A stretch of DNA of 64,000 nt from an uncultured Clostridia bacterium (lineage in GTDB: Bacteria; Bacillota; Clostridia; Lachnospirales; Cellulosilyticaceae), in contig CALJNR010000043.1 in assembly GCA_937981575.1 (NCBI GenBank), forward strand, positions 1 through 64,000. The letters run 5' to 3'. This document shows positions 35,382 through 44,510 of the stretch, piece by piece; the first letter of the stretch is position 1; every line of letters begins with the position of its first letter. The notes beneath the pieces were generated by a model that was not told the DNA's origin, did no database searches, and saw only the letters and a program-made list of their open reading frames with translations. A program made the position numbers and the translations under genes.

Positions 35382-36887
35382 GTGGACAAAAATATGATTA
35401 TTTTGATTACGTTTGGCCTGTATTTACTTATGATGCTGGGGATAGGGTGGTATTTTTATTTTAAGACCAAAGACTTATCCGATTATATATTAGGGGGCAG
35501 AAAACTTGGTAAATGGGTAACATCATTAAGTGCTCAGGCATCTGATATGAGCGGCTGGCTGCTTATGGGACTGCCAGGAGCGGCTTATGTAAGCGGGGTA
35601 TCTGGCGCAGCATGGATCGCTATAGGCCTTGCGGTAGGGACTTATTTAAACTGGAAAATTGTTGCAAAGAAGCTGCGTATAAGTACAGAGAAACACAACA
35701 ATTCTATAACACTTTCATCTTATTTTGAAAACCGTTTTGATGATCAGTCAAAAGTTATTCGTATTGCTTCTTCAATTTTTATACTTATATTCTTTCTTGT
35801 CTATACAGCTTCAGGGTTTGTAGCTGGAGGAAAGCTGCTTAACAGTGTGTTTGGACTCGACTACAAATGGGCTGTTATTATTGGGACATTAGTTATTATA
35901 TCCTATACTTTTTTAGGAGGCTTTCTAGCGGTATGCTGGACAGATCTTATACAAGGTATACTTATGTTTATTGCAATTATTGTGCTCCCTATTATGGTTG
36001 TATCAGCGAATGGCGGCGCAGCTCATGTCAGCCCGTCCATTCAGCAAGGGTTTTTGGAACTTTGGAATATGGAAATATTATCAGGTGGAACAAATTCAAT
36101 GTCAATTGCTGTAGTTAGTGTTATTTCTTCACTTGCATGGGGACTTGGATATTTTGGACAGCCTCACATTTTAACACGTTTTATGGCTGTAAAAGATGCA
36201 GAGGAAATAAAACGTTCGAGAGTTATTGCCTTAGGATGGGTTGTTATCTCGCTGGCTGGCGCTGTGCTTATAGGTATTTTAGGAAGTGCTGTGTTTGCAA
36301 AAGACGTAGTTGTAGACAAAGAACATATATTCATTATGCTCGTTAAAGACTATTCACCTGTTTTATTAGCAGGTATACTCTTATCAGCTATTCTAGCTGC
36401 AATAATGAGTACAGCAGATTCTCAGCTTTTAGTGACAGCTTCGGCAATATCTGAGGACTTTTACAGAGGGGTAATAAGACCTAAAGCATCTGAAAAAGAG
36501 CTTATTTGGATCAGCCGTTTAACAGTGGTGATTGTAGCTGTTATTGCGCTTAGCATTGCGCTTAACCCCAATAACCAGGTGCTTGATCTTGTTTCATATG
36601 CATGGGCAGGATTTGGTGCGACCTTCGGACCCGTTATTCTGATGGCACTATTCTGGAAAGACACTAATAAATATGGTGCAGCAGTAGGGATGATCTTAGG
36701 AGGGGTTACGACTATTCTATGGCCAATCTTTAAAGGTATGGAGGCACTCAAAAATGTTGCTCTTTTTCAGCTGTATGAAATTGTGCCAGGCTTTATAGTA
36801 GCCATTATTGCAATTTATATTGTAAGCAAAATGAATCCCAAAGAAACAGAAAAGATGCATAAAAAGGTTGAAAAGTTTGGGTTATAA
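35382..36887 (+). CDS. putP: Sodium/proline symporter
   Basis: Sodium-coupled transporter of the SSS family in the PutP branch; 501 aa with 13 hydrophobic segments. Motifs include SDYILGGRKLGKWVTSLSAQASDMSGWLL (about 31-59, described piecewise), FLGGFLAVCWTDLIQG near 180-195, and LAAIMSTADSQLLVTASAISEDFYR near 345. The SSS sodium site lies in these segments. The start is GTG with AAGGAGGA. It is monocistronic. Proline as substrate is by family resemblance; an osmoprotective or catabolic role cannot be separated from the sequence. Confidence 0.93.
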   Translation: MDKNMIILITFGLYLLMMLGIGWYFYFKTKDLSDYILGGRKLGKWVTSLSAQASDMSGWLLMGLPGAAYVSGVSGAAWIAIGLAVGTYLNWKIVAKKLRISTEKHNNSITLSSYFENRFDDQSKVIRIASSIFILIFFLVYTASGFVAGGKLLNSVFGLDYKWAVIIGTLVIISYTFLGGFLAVCWTDLIQGILMFIAIIVLPIMVVSANGGAAHVSPSIQQGFLELWNMEILSGGTNSMSIAVVSVISSLAWGLGYFGQPHILTRFMAVKDAEEIKRSRVIALGWVVISLAGAVLIGILGSAVFAKDVVVDKEHIFIMLVKDYSPVLLAGILLSAILAAIMSTADSQLLVTASAISEDFYRGVIRPKASEKELIWISRLTVVIVAVIALSIALNPNNQVLDLVSYAWAGFGATFGPVILMALFWKDTNKYGAAVGMILGGVTTILWPIFKGMEALKNVALFQLYEIVPGFIVAIIAIYIVSKMNPKETEKMHKKVEKFGL

Positions 36888-36898
36888 AAATGTATTGC

Positions 36899-36932
36899 AT
36901 ACTTAAATCATGCTATAGTATGATTTAAGTAT
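36899..36932 (+). terminator. Terminator of putP
   Basis: ATACTTAAATCAT pairs perfectly with ATGATTTAAGTAT around an 8-base loop. The following run is TATTAT rather than T-rich. It ends 4 bases before repeat copy B. Confidence 0.7.
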
Positions 36933-36935
36933 TAT

Positions 36936-37049
36936 TATAGAGAAACAACATATAAACTTGAATGATTCATTACTATAAAGCTGTTTCTCTCAATGATTTC
37001 ACATCATAGAAGATCGTGGATAAGAAAATTTAAAGATGTGAAATCTATA
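36936..37049 (+). repeat. Two-hairpin intergenic element, copy B
   Basis: 114 bp with the same TATAGA/TCTATA ends as copy A. Hairpin 1 pairs AGAGAAACA (36939-36947) with TGTTTCTCT (36982-36990). Hairpin 2 pairs GATTTCACATC (36995-37005) with GATGTGAAATC (37035-37045). Relative to copy A, the hairpin-2 base pair G-C has changed to T-A on both sides, a compensatory change. The loops have diverged, and no long loop-loop complementarity is seen here. Confidence 0.75.
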
Positions 37050-37093
37050 TACTTATAATCTATATAACTATCAGAAATATGGAGGAGTTAGTC

Positions 37094-37381
37094 ATGATTA
37101 GGACGACTATTGTGGGCTATGGAGAAACAAATCTGAAGTTAACAGAAACCTATATCTACAGACTGGATAATCATCTGTCAGTTTATTATCCAGGGATTTC
37201 CTGGAGTATTCATAATGTTGCATTAAAAAATGCAACGACAAGAGAACTAGCCAAAAATTTAAAAGATAAAGTTTTGGTTCATAACCCTAATATAGTTTTT
37301 ATTAATCTTTCATCTCATGATAGTTGTAATACATCAGCCCATTTAATTGGTCTTCAAGAATTCGAAAGTAATTTAGTCTGA
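37094..37381 (+). pseudogene. Degenerate SGNH/GDSL hydrolase, N-terminal part
   Basis: 95-aa frame that resembles the first half of a small cytosolic SGNH hydrolase. It starts with IVGYGETN in place of the usual GDS block, then has NVALKNATTRELAKNL where block II (an Asn/Gly loop) sits. It then has NIVFINLSSHDSCN in place of the G-x-ND block. GGAGGAG precedes the ATG. The stop codon TGA overlaps the ATG of the next frame (TGATG), and the two frames together give one protein-length homologue. Either a frameshift split the gene, or the halves are coupled and made separately. Confidence 0.6.
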
Positions 37382-37755
37382 TGCTTCAAGATACAAAAAA
37401 TCATAACAACCGCACTGGGCTCAATGGGTGTATCCCCATCCCAATTGTTATTGCACCAATGCCTGTCAATGAAAAGGTGACAGGGGCATCGCGTACAAAT
37501 AATCGACTTAAACAGTATGTTTATGTGATTAAAGAAGCTGTAAAAAGGCATAAGTGCCCTATGATTAATTTATTTGATATCATGATAACAAAAGAAGATT
37601 ACATAGATTATTTAGCTGAAGATGGCTTTACAATGAATCAAAAAGGACATGATCAGCTGTATGATTTAGTATTTATGGAACTTACCAAACTAATCAATTA
37701 TCAAGGGGTATTAAAAGATCGGGATATTACAAGAGAAGATGAGTTTAGAAGTTAA
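37381..37755 (+). pseudogene. Degenerate SGNH/GDSL hydrolase, C-terminal part
   Basis: 124-aa frame continuing the SGNH fold. It has CIPIPIVIAPMPVNE as the central strand, a helix RLKQYVYVIKEAVKRH, PMINLFDIM, and EDGFTMNQKGHDQLYDLV where the catalytic DGxHxN block belongs. The expected His is replaced by Thr, and the expected Ser of block I is missing in the upstream frame. The catalytic triad therefore looks lost. It is in the -1 frame relative to the first half, with a one-base overlap. A strong terminator follows. Confidence 0.6.
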
Positions 37756-37797
37756 AAAAAGCATCATACGCTCAAGGAGCGTATGATGCTTTTTTTA
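37754..37797 (+). terminator. Terminator of the SGNH-like pair
   Basis: A perfect stem of A7-GCATCATACGCTC with its complement has a 3-base loop and ends in T7. It is usable from both strands. Confidence 0.95.
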
Positions 37798-37852
37798 GAT
37801 AGGAACGGACATCCTGCTAACAAGTAAGCAAATTTTTCTACTTAGCAGCTTA

Positions 37853-38914
37853 CTAAGGGTGCAGAATAAAATCTACAGTGTAAGTAATTTGTTTGTGGTC
37901 TATTGTTTTATAGACTACCACATCATAAATAAGCTTTTGGTTTGTAATATGATCTGAATAAGTTCTAAAAGCAATCGAATTAGTTCTGGCGTTTTTAATA
38001 GGAACAACAGGAGAAAAATACAGGTCATCTTTTAAATCGTATTGATCTCTAAAGTATTCATAAAGCATACGCATCAGTGTTGCATCCAAAGATTTTGAAA
38101 CATCAATTTTATGACGGCTGTCACTAGGCATATATGCAGCCCAAATACAATTATAGGTCAGTGTTTTTTCTCCGAATTCGGCAATTAAGTTATTGTCGTC
38201 TGTCTTTAAGCTAAGAGGCATATACTTGAGTCCGGATACTTTTGGTGAATCCGAAATCACATCAATTTCTCTGAAGGCAACTTGGATGTTTTTTCCTTTG
38301 ATAAGATTCAGTCGCATGAGTTCAAGCAAGCTGTCTTTATCTGTATTATCGATAAAACTAATATAGTCATCATTTTTTTTAGCTTCATCCAGTAAGTTAG
38401 CGGCAAGAGGAGCTGGCAGAAGTGCTTTAAGAGAATGAGTCAAGTTGGTAATCTTTGATTCCATAAGCAAATGATCTTCATAAGAATCTGATATTTTCGA
38501 ATAAGGCACTACAGCATCAAATGCTAGTAATAACGTTTCTTCACTTTGTTTATAAGGGAAATGAATATAATTCAAAATGCTGACCGGCATATAAAGCTGT
38601 TTATTAATCAGTAAAGGCATATGGGTTAATACCGTAACTTTACCGTTAACATGGGCAATACGATCGTTAGCTGTAAACTTAATAACGTGACCTTTAATAT
38701 CGAGCACGTATTGTTTGTTTTCAGAGGTAATCCTGCTGTAGGTTAGAGCTGTAAAGTCATCAGCAGAGAGGTATAAGCTTTTGTTAATTTTATGAAGATC
38801 ATGTTTTGGGGTGTATGTAATGCCGTTCAATGTCAGTGTATAAGATGTATTGCCATAAGCAGGATATGCCGCTAAAAATAAAAATAAGATAACTGTTAAA
38901 AGTGTATTTTTCAC
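37853..38914 (-). CDS. Secreted stalk-domain-like protein, unknown function
   Basis: 353-aa precursor with a short basic start and a hydrophobic signal (4-20). The next 110 residues show the paired-strand pattern of copper amine oxidase N-like stalk domains (YTLTLNGITYTPKHDL, SLYLSADDFTALT, INKQLYMPVSILNYI). The C-terminal 220 residues are unfamiliar. They contain an alternating strand pattern and a terminal YTVDFIL strand like that of the 5830-6915 product. The start is GTG. This is the third protein with this N-terminal module in the window. No enzymatic residues were recognised. Confidence 0.75.
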   Translation of the reverse strand: MKNTLLTVILFLFLAAYPAYGNTSYTLTLNGITYTPKHDLHKINKSLYLSADDFTALTYSRITSENKQYVLDIKGHVIKFTANDRIAHVNGKVTVLTHMPLLINKQLYMPVSILNYIHFPYKQSEETLLLAFDAVVPYSKISDSYEDHLLMESKITNLTHSLKALLPAPLAANLLDEAKKNDDYISFIDNTDKDSLLELMRLNLIKGKNIQVAFREIDVISDSPKVSGLKYMPLSLKTDDNNLIAEFGEKTLTYNCIWAAYMPSDSRHKIDVSKSLDATLMRMLYEYFRDQYDLKDDLYFSPVVPIKNARTNSIAFRTYSDHITNQKLIYDVVVYKTIDHKQITYTVDFILHP

Positions 38915-39031
38915 AGTGCACCACCTTTCGCGTTATAGTATACCATATTGTTCCAAGTTGGTAAAGCTGCCTAAAGATCAGAAGATTTAGACTGAAAATT
39001 ACACATTTTTTAGAAAAGTTTACATATAAAT

Positions 39032-39085
39032 AAAAATAACTGCAGCATATTTGACAGATTCTGTCAGTGCTGCAGTTATTTTTTT
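39032..39085 (-). terminator. Terminator of the aroF-tyrA-aroA operon
   Basis: AATAACTGCAGCA pairs with TGCTGCAGTTATT, with an inner ACAGA/TCTGT stem. On the minus strand the stem is followed by T-rich sequence and begins 4 bases after the aroA stop codon. Confidence 0.85.
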
Positions 39086-39088
39086 GGT

Positions 39089-40363
39089 TTAGCGGGTAAG
39101 TGTCTGAAGAAGTTCGAAAAAGTTTGGAAAGGATATTTTTACACATTCGGCATTTTGAATCGTTGACAAAGAGGAAGCATTGCAGGCTGCAACAGCTAAA
39201 GACATAGCAATGCGATGATCGTGAAAACTTTCAAGAACTGCACCTTTTAAAGGTTTCATGCCGTTAATCTTTAGTCCATCATCCGTAGGGATAATATCTG
39301 CCCCCATTTTGCTCAGTTCACTATAAAGTGCGTCAATGCGATTGGATTCCTTAACCTTAAGTTCAGCAGCATCTTTTATGACAGTCTGCCCTTTAGCAAA
39401 GCATGCAGCTACTGCAAGAGCTGGTATTTCATCAATTAATGCAGGAATAATACTGCCTTCAACAACCGTGCCATGAAGTGAAGAAGATTTTATGTTTAAG
39501 TCGCAAACCGGTTCCCCGCAAATGGTTTTTTCGTTGCAGATGGTAATGTCTCCGCCCATATCTATTAGAACATCTAAAATACCTCGGCGGGTCGGGTTGA
39601 TGCCCACATTCTTAATGGTAATATTTGAATGTGGTGTAATGAGTGCAGCTACCATAAAAAATGCTGCGGAAGATATGTCCCCAGGGACGATAATATCTGA
39701 AGCATACAGTTCTTTACACGGCATTACCGTAACAGCAGTTCCCTCGCGTTTTATTTCAGCGCCGAAGGCAGCAAGCATTCTTTCTGTATGATCTCTTGAA
39801 ATAAACGGTTCGGTTACTGTTGTTGGAGAATCAGCATAAAGTCCTGCAAGCAGAAGGCAAGACTTAACCTGAGCACTGGCAACAGGGGAATGGTATGTCA
39901 TGCCTTTAAGCGTACTAGGGCTGATATGCATAGGGCAAAAGTTATTATCTTTGGCACTTATAGTGGCGCCCATACTGCCAAGCGGATTAATAACACGCTG
40001 CATAGGACGTTTTTGGATAGAAGCATCCCCCGTAAGCGTTGAAGAAAAACCTTGAGCCGCTAAAATACCAGAAAGCAGGCGGACGGTTGTTCCACTGTTT
40101 CCGCAGTCCAGCACTTCCTTTGGAGCGGTAAGTCCGTGTAATCCTTTACCATGGACGATAACTGTTTCAGCGTCTATTTCTATAGTTACTCCGAGTTTTC
40201 TAAAACACTGGATCGTGGATAAACAATCTTCTCCCATTAAAAAATTAGAAACGGTTGTTTTGCCTAATGCAAGGCTTCCGAACATAACACTTCTGTGAGA
40301 TATGGACTTATCGGAAGGAATGTTAATAGTACCTTGTAAGCTGGATATGGGATTAATATTCAT
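39089..40363 (-). CDS. aroA: 3-Phosphoshikimate 1-carboxyvinyltransferase (EPSP synthase)
   Basis: Joins phosphoenolpyruvate to shikimate-3-phosphate in the shikimate pathway. The 424-aa protein has the family motifs SDKSISHRSVMFGSLA near 18-33, LDCGNSGTTVRLLSG near 86-100, RPMQRVINPLGSMGA near 122, FISRDHTERML near 185, and KVKESNRIDAL near 333. The Gly-rich and Arg sites for substrates are kept. It lies 15 bases after tyrA and is the last gene of a three-gene minus-strand operon. The product feeds chorismate for the tyrosine branch encoded upstream. Confidence 0.97.
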   Translation of the reverse strand: MNINPISSLQGTINIPSDKSISHRSVMFGSLALGKTTVSNFLMGEDCLSTIQCFRKLGVTIEIDAETVIVHGKGLHGLTAPKEVLDCGNSGTTVRLLSGILAAQGFSSTLTGDASIQKRPMQRVINPLGSMGATISAKDNNFCPMHISPSTLKGMTYHSPVASAQVKSCLLLAGLYADSPTTVTEPFISRDHTERMLAAFGAEIKREGTAVTVMPCKELYASDIIVPGDISSAAFFMVAALITPHSNITIKNVGINPTRRGILDVLIDMGGDITICNEKTICGEPVCDLNIKSSSLHGTVVEGSIIPALIDEIPALAVAACFAKGQTVIKDAAELKVKESNRIDALYSELSKMGADIIPTDDGLKINGMKPLKGAVLESFHDHRIAMSLAVAACNASSLSTIQNAECVKISFPNFFELLQTLTR

Positions 40364-40378
40364 ATAAACAAGACTCCT

Positions 40379-41479
40379 TTAGTAATAGATATTGTATTTA
40401 TGTTTGGAAAGAACTTCTGTAGCTCTCAGCATAGCGGATTTATTTTCGAATATAATTTTGATAACACCGGCTTCGAATTCTCTATCGTTGACAATCCCAA
40501 TATTTTTGATGTTTAAGTGATGGCTGCTAAGAAGTGTGGCAATTGAAGCAATCGCTCCGGGTTCATCTTTAACATCGATATGGAGGGCGTAGCCTTTAGT
40601 TACATCACTGGAAGCTCCCTCCTTAAAAGTATTGCGGTAGATTCTGGCAGTATCAAAAAAACAATACAGCAAATCTTCTTGTTCGTTTTCGAGGATCTCA
40701 TAAAAGTTATTTAAGATAGTGATATATTTTTTGAAGACTTTCTGGATCTGCTCTTTGTTGGACAGGCAAATACTTGTCCAAATATCAGGGTTTGAGGAAG
40801 CAATCCGGGTAATATCTTTAAATCCTCCAGCAGCCAAGGCATGAAGATGTCTTTTTTCACCATCATTTTCTTTGACTAAATGCACCAAGCTGCTGGCAAT
40901 AATATGCGGCAGATGGCTGATATTAGCAGTAGCAAAATCATGATAGGATGCAGAAAGAATCAGTGGAATAGCCCCGATTCTTTCAACCATTTTCTGAAGG
41001 ATAAATAAAATAAATTCAGGCGTATCCCCAGCAGGAGTCAGCATATAGTAAGCATTTTCAAACAGATAAGGGGTAGAGGCTGTATACCCGGATTTCTCAG
41101 AACCCGCCATAGGGTGTCCGCCTACATAATAGACACGCTTATTTGATAATTTGATGATTTGTTCAATGTTTTTAATAAGCGTATACTTTGTACTGCCTAC
41201 GTCAGTTAAAATGCAGTCGTTTGCTACATGAGGAAGCAGTGACGAAACGATTGAAGGCGTATGGGAAACTGGCGTACAGATGAATATGACAGCGCAATTG
41301 GCAAAAGAAGAATCAGGATTAACTGCAATACTGTCAATAACACCTTCGGTATAAGCTGCTTCGGTATAAGCTGAGTTCTTATCATAACCTATAATATAGC
41401 TGTTTTGAGCATGGACCTTTTTAATGGCTTTGGCAAGTGAACCCCCAATTAATCCAAAACCAATAATACCTATATTCAT
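40379..41479 (-). CDS. tyrA: Prephenate dehydrogenase with C-terminal ACT domain
   Basis: NAD(P)-dependent oxidative decarboxylation of prephenate to 4-hydroxyphenylpyruvate, the tyrosine branch. 366 aa. The Rossmann motif is GIIGFGLIGGSLAKAI at 4-19. GGHPMAGSEKSGY near 115-127 holds the substrate-binding His. The helical dimerisation part is at about 165-280. An ACT domain lies at about 293-366 (VKDEPGAIASIATLLSSHHLNI region), expected for tyrosine feedback. The first base overlaps the last base of aroF (TAATG-type junction), so the genes are coupled. No monofunctional chorismate mutase is visible. Confidence 0.95.
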   Translation of the reverse strand: MNIGIIGFGLIGGSLAKAIKKVHAQNSYIIGYDKNSAYTEAAYTEGVIDSIAVNPDSSFANCAVIFICTPVSHTPSIVSSLLPHVANDCILTDVGSTKYTLIKNIEQIIKLSNKRVYYVGGHPMAGSEKSGYTASTPYLFENAYYMLTPAGDTPEFILFILQKMVERIGAIPLILSASYHDFATANISHLPHIIASSLVHLVKENDGEKRHLHALAAGGFKDITRIASSNPDIWTSICLSNKEQIQKVFKKYITILNNFYEILENEQEDLLYCFFDTARIYRNTFKEGASSDVTKGYALHIDVKDEPGAIASIATLLSSHHLNIKNIGIVNDREFEAGVIKIIFENKSAMLRATEVLSKHKYNIYY

Positions 41480-42492
41480 TATAAAGTTCTGTTACACGCT
41501 GATGCGATGATCTTAAGCTCTTCCATAAGCACCTTAAACTCTTCGGGGTTAAGAGACTGTGGTCCATCAGAAAGTGCTATTTTAGGATTAGGGTGAACTT
41601 CTATCATAAGTCCATCGGCACCAGCCGCTATAGCTGCTTTAGAAAGACTGGCAATATATTCTTTTTTACCAGAAGCATGGCTTGGGTCAACAATAATAGG
41701 GAGGTGGCTCTTTGCTTTAATGACAGGGATTGCACTAATATCTAATGTGTTGCGGGTGGAAGTTTCGAAAGTGCGGATGCCCCGTTCACAGAGTACAACA
41801 TTTGGATTGCCTTCACTCATGATGTATTCAGCTGCATTCAGCCACTCTTCAATAGTTGCACAAAGTCCGCGCTTTAAAAGTACAGGAATTTTAGTTTTTC
41901 CGGCAGCCTTTAACAACTCAAAATTTTGCATGTTCCTTGCACCGATCTGCAGCATATCTACATAATTAGCAGCAGTGTTTACAGCTTGAATACTGGTCAC
42001 TTCGCAAACAACAGAAAGGCCTGTCCGGGCTTTAGCTTCCTGCATGAATTTAAGGCCTTCTTCTTCCAAACCTTGGAATGAGTAAGGAGAAGTTCGAGGT
42101 TTATAAGCACCGCCGCGCAGAATTGCAGCGCCGCCTGCTTTTGCTGCATCAGCAGATTCAAAGAGCTGTTCTTTGCTTTCAATAGCACATGGGCCAGCCA
42201 TAACAACAAGTTCTTTGCCGCCGATTTTACAATTAGACATTTCAATCACTGAAGGATCAGGATGAAACTTTTTGTTGGCAAGTTTGTAAGACTCAGTAAC
42301 AGATACAATTTTATCCACGCAAGGCAGAGAATTGATGGCATCGCTATTTAATCTTGATTTATCGCCTATTACACCAATAACTGTGATTTCAGCCCCTTCT
42401 GAGACGTTTGCCATTAATCCGGCTCTGGTTACTTCTGATGCGACTTGCAAAATATCGTCTTGAGTAGCTTTATGTTTCATTACAATAATCAT
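41479..42492 (-). CDS. aroF: 3-Deoxy-7-phosphoheptulonate (DAHP) synthase, type I-beta
   Basis: Condenses PEP and erythrose-4-phosphate, the first step of aromatic biosynthesis. About 337 aa. Residues 1-70 form the ferredoxin-like (ACT-like) regulatory domain of the Thermotoga-type enzyme. The KDO8P/DAHP synthase barrel follows with VMAGPCAIES near 100-109, RGGAYKPRTSPYSFQG near 128-143, VLLKRG near 205 and DPSHASGKK near 265. The ATG at 42492 has AAGGAGGA upstream; the alternative at 42513 begins inside that ribosome site. It heads the aroF-tyrA-aroA operon. Confidence 0.95.
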   Translation of the reverse strand: MIIVMKHKATQDDILQVASEVTRAGLMANVSEGAEITVIGVIGDKSRLNSDAINSLPCVDKIVSVTESYKLANKKFHPDPSVIEMSNCKIGGKELVVMAGPCAIESKEQLFESADAAKAGGAAILRGGAYKPRTSPYSFQGLEEEGLKFMQEAKARTGLSVVCEVTSIQAVNTAANYVDMLQIGARNMQNFELLKAAGKTKIPVLLKRGLCATIEEWLNAAEYIMSEGNPNVVLCERGIRTFETSTRNTLDISAIPVIKAKSHLPIIVDPSHASGKKEYIASLSKAAIAAGADGLMIEVHPNPKIALSDGPQSLNPEEFKVLMEELKIIASACNRTL

Positions 42493-42692
42493 AGAATAGT
42501 CCTCCTTAGACATTTAAGCATGATAGATTAACTTATACATTTTTATAAAAAATTAGGTATAAATATTCAAATGGATATGTTTTTTCTCATTTATTGTACA
42601 CCGAGTTTTTCAAACATGTCAATCAATTAGGTGGATTACTGTTAAGGAAGGGGGAGAAAGATGAGTTTGTAACTATGTATAAGAGAATATCT

Positions 42693-42737
42693 AAAAAGCG
42701 CAGCACCAAACGCATAAAATGCGTTTGGTACTGCGCT
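42693..42737 (-). terminator. Terminator of the PPi-phosphofructokinase gene
   Basis: AGCGCAG-ACCAAACGCAT with its complement forms a 19-bp stem with one mismatch and a TTT loop. On the minus strand it ends in T5, 11 bases after the stop codon. Confidence 0.9.
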
Positions 42738-42747
42738 CTATTATTCA

Positions 42748-43998
42748 TTAATCAAAATAGCCTTTTTGATGCAGATGAGCAATATTGCAATAATCTGGAA
42801 TACCTGCTTGATATGGAATTTGAGGTTCACCAAGGATCAGAGGCTTTGCGTATTCAAGAAAGGCATTTGTAATATCATTTCCTTCTTTTGAAATCCAGCT
42901 CCTAGGAATTACCTTTTCCTGATTTGCAACTTGAGAAATATCTGTACTAAAGACTTCAAGGGTATAAGGCGAATCACTTACTCTCTGGTAACACATCATT
43001 TTTGCAGTTGCCCCTTCGTATCCGAGCTGCGCTGCATTTTGGCCTATTAGAACGGATTCATGCAAATCAGTCAGAGAAGAACTATGGGCAGCAGCCCTCT
43101 GAAGCACGTTAATTTCGACGGCACGGACTTTGCAGCCAAGTGCATCTTTAAGAAGGTTTTCAAGAGCTTTGCCAGCTCCGCAAAGCTGCTTGTGACCAAA
43201 TGCGTCAGCAGCCAAATGAGATGCTGAGATATAATTCCCGTCTTTATCTTTAATGCCTTCAGAAACAGCAACAATAATATTTTTACGTCTTTCTTTAAGC
43301 TTTTTTACATCGTTAATAAATTGCTCTTTGTCAAAAGGCACTTCAGGCAAATAGATTAGATCTGGTGCCGGGCTGTAGCTGGTTCTAGCTAAAGCAGAAG
43401 CTGCAGTAAGCCATCCTGCATTACGTCCCATTATTTCTACGATCGTTACAGAAGGAATGTTATAAATATAGGTATCATGGGCAATTTCAAGAAGCGTAGT
43501 TGCCACAAATTTTGCGGCACTGCCGTAGCCCGGGGTATGATCAGTAAGGGGCAGATCATTATCTATTGTTTTAGGAATGCCTATTATATTAACAGGCTTG
43601 TCATGGATTTTTGCATAGGAAGATAGTTTGAGAACAGTATCCATTGAATCATTGCCGCCAATATAAAATACGGTTTTTATCTGTTCTCTTTCAAAAAAGT
43701 CAAATAAAGAAGTATAAATGCTTTCTGCATCCTCGCAGGCAGGCAGTTTAAAACGACAGGAGCCTAGAAACATAGAAGGGGTCATAGCGAGTTGATCAAG
43801 TTTTTCGCGTGTATCAAAAGCAGATGATAAATTAAGATATTTTCCTTGCAGTAATCCCTCAATACCATTGACCATACCATACACCGTACCATAAAGGTTT
43901 TTTTCTAAAATTTCCTGAATGATACCGCTTAAGGATGCATTAATAGCGACAGTTGGGCCGCCAGACTGACCAATAATACAGTTGTTTTTATTTTTCAT
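42748..43998 (-). CDS. Pyrophosphate-dependent 6-phosphofructokinase
   Basis: 416-aa PFK of the long clade. Two residues point to PPi rather than ATP. The phosphate loop reads GGNDSMDT near 110 (Asp in place of the ATP-type Gly of GGDGS). PKTIDND near 143 has Lys in place of the Gly of the ATP-type PGTIDND. The substrate motif MGRNAGW near 205 is intact. The PPi reaction is reversible, so it can serve glycolysis or gluconeogenesis. An ATP-type gene (pfkA) lies at 51.9 kb, so the cell encodes both kinds. It is monocistronic with its own terminator. Confidence 0.9.
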   Translation of the reverse strand: MKNKNNCIIGQSGGPTVAINASLSGIIQEILEKNLYGTVYGMVNGIEGLLQGKYLNLSSAFDTREKLDQLAMTPSMFLGSCRFKLPACEDAESIYTSLFDFFEREQIKTVFYIGGNDSMDTVLKLSSYAKIHDKPVNIIGIPKTIDNDLPLTDHTPGYGSAAKFVATTLLEIAHDTYIYNIPSVTIVEIMGRNAGWLTAASALARTSYSPAPDLIYLPEVPFDKEQFINDVKKLKERRKNIIVAVSEGIKDKDGNYISASHLAADAFGHKQLCGAGKALENLLKDALGCKVRAVEINVLQRAAAHSSSLTDLHESVLIGQNAAQLGYEGATAKMMCYQRVSDSPYTLEVFSTDISQVANQEKVIPRSWISKEGNDITNAFLEYAKPLILGEPQIPYQAGIPDYCNIAHLHQKGYFD

Positions 43999-44122
43999 AG
44001 CGTTAGAAAGCTCCTTTCAATTGTTCTAGCATTAGCAAACTTATCATAGCAAAAGAAGACTTAATGGTCAATGAATAAAATAAGGTATTATGACGAAAGA
44101 AGAAAAAAATAAGAGGTTTAGC

Positions 44123-44150
44123 TTGACAAAGAAGTAATGTATAGTAAAAT
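44123..44150 (+). promoter_or_regulatory. Sigma-A promoter of pheST
   Basis: TTGACA (44123-44128), a 16-base spacer and TAAAAT (44145-44150) stand immediately before the T-box leader. Confidence 0.8.
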
Positions 44151-44159
44151 ATAGGATAG

Positions 44160-44450
44160 AATATTTATATGATAAAAGCAATGAAGATGCATAGTATAAA
44201 GATTATACCCTCCAAGAGAAAAGGTATCAGCGGCTGGAAGTACCTTAGGCACTGTAATTTTTTGAAATTCCCATCTAAGCTTTGTTTCTGAAAAATGCAG
44301 TAGGAAATGACGGTTGCCACGTTAGAGCATAATGAGTGTTTATATAGGTATAAAGCCATGCGCAGGCATGTGTTTTATGCGGCTATATAAAAATCAGGGT
44401 GGTATCGCGGAGCATGCTTCGTCCCTTTTAGGGATGAGGCTTTTTTATTT
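44160..44450 (+). promoter_or_regulatory. T-box riboswitch of pheST (tRNA-Phe)
   Basis: The T-box sequence AGGGTGGTATCGCGG is at 44396-44410. A terminator follows at about 44418-44450 (GTCCCT-TTTAGGGATGAGGC then T6), mutually exclusive with the antiterminator. The leader is about 290 bases. The specifier is probably UUC (44268-44270) on the 3' side of stem I, matching phenylalanine; its exact register is inferred. Uncharged tRNA-Phe would allow read-through into pheS. Confidence 0.9.
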
Positions 44451-44510
44451 GCCCAATAATAGGACTAATCATACTTTACGATTTTTATCATCAGAAAGGA
44501 GTTATTTAAA

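Noticed and set aside
42594-42872. Plus-strand 92-codon ORF upstream of aroF
   Set aside because: It covers the terminator of the PPi-PFK gene and is antisense to that gene's end; no family resemblance.
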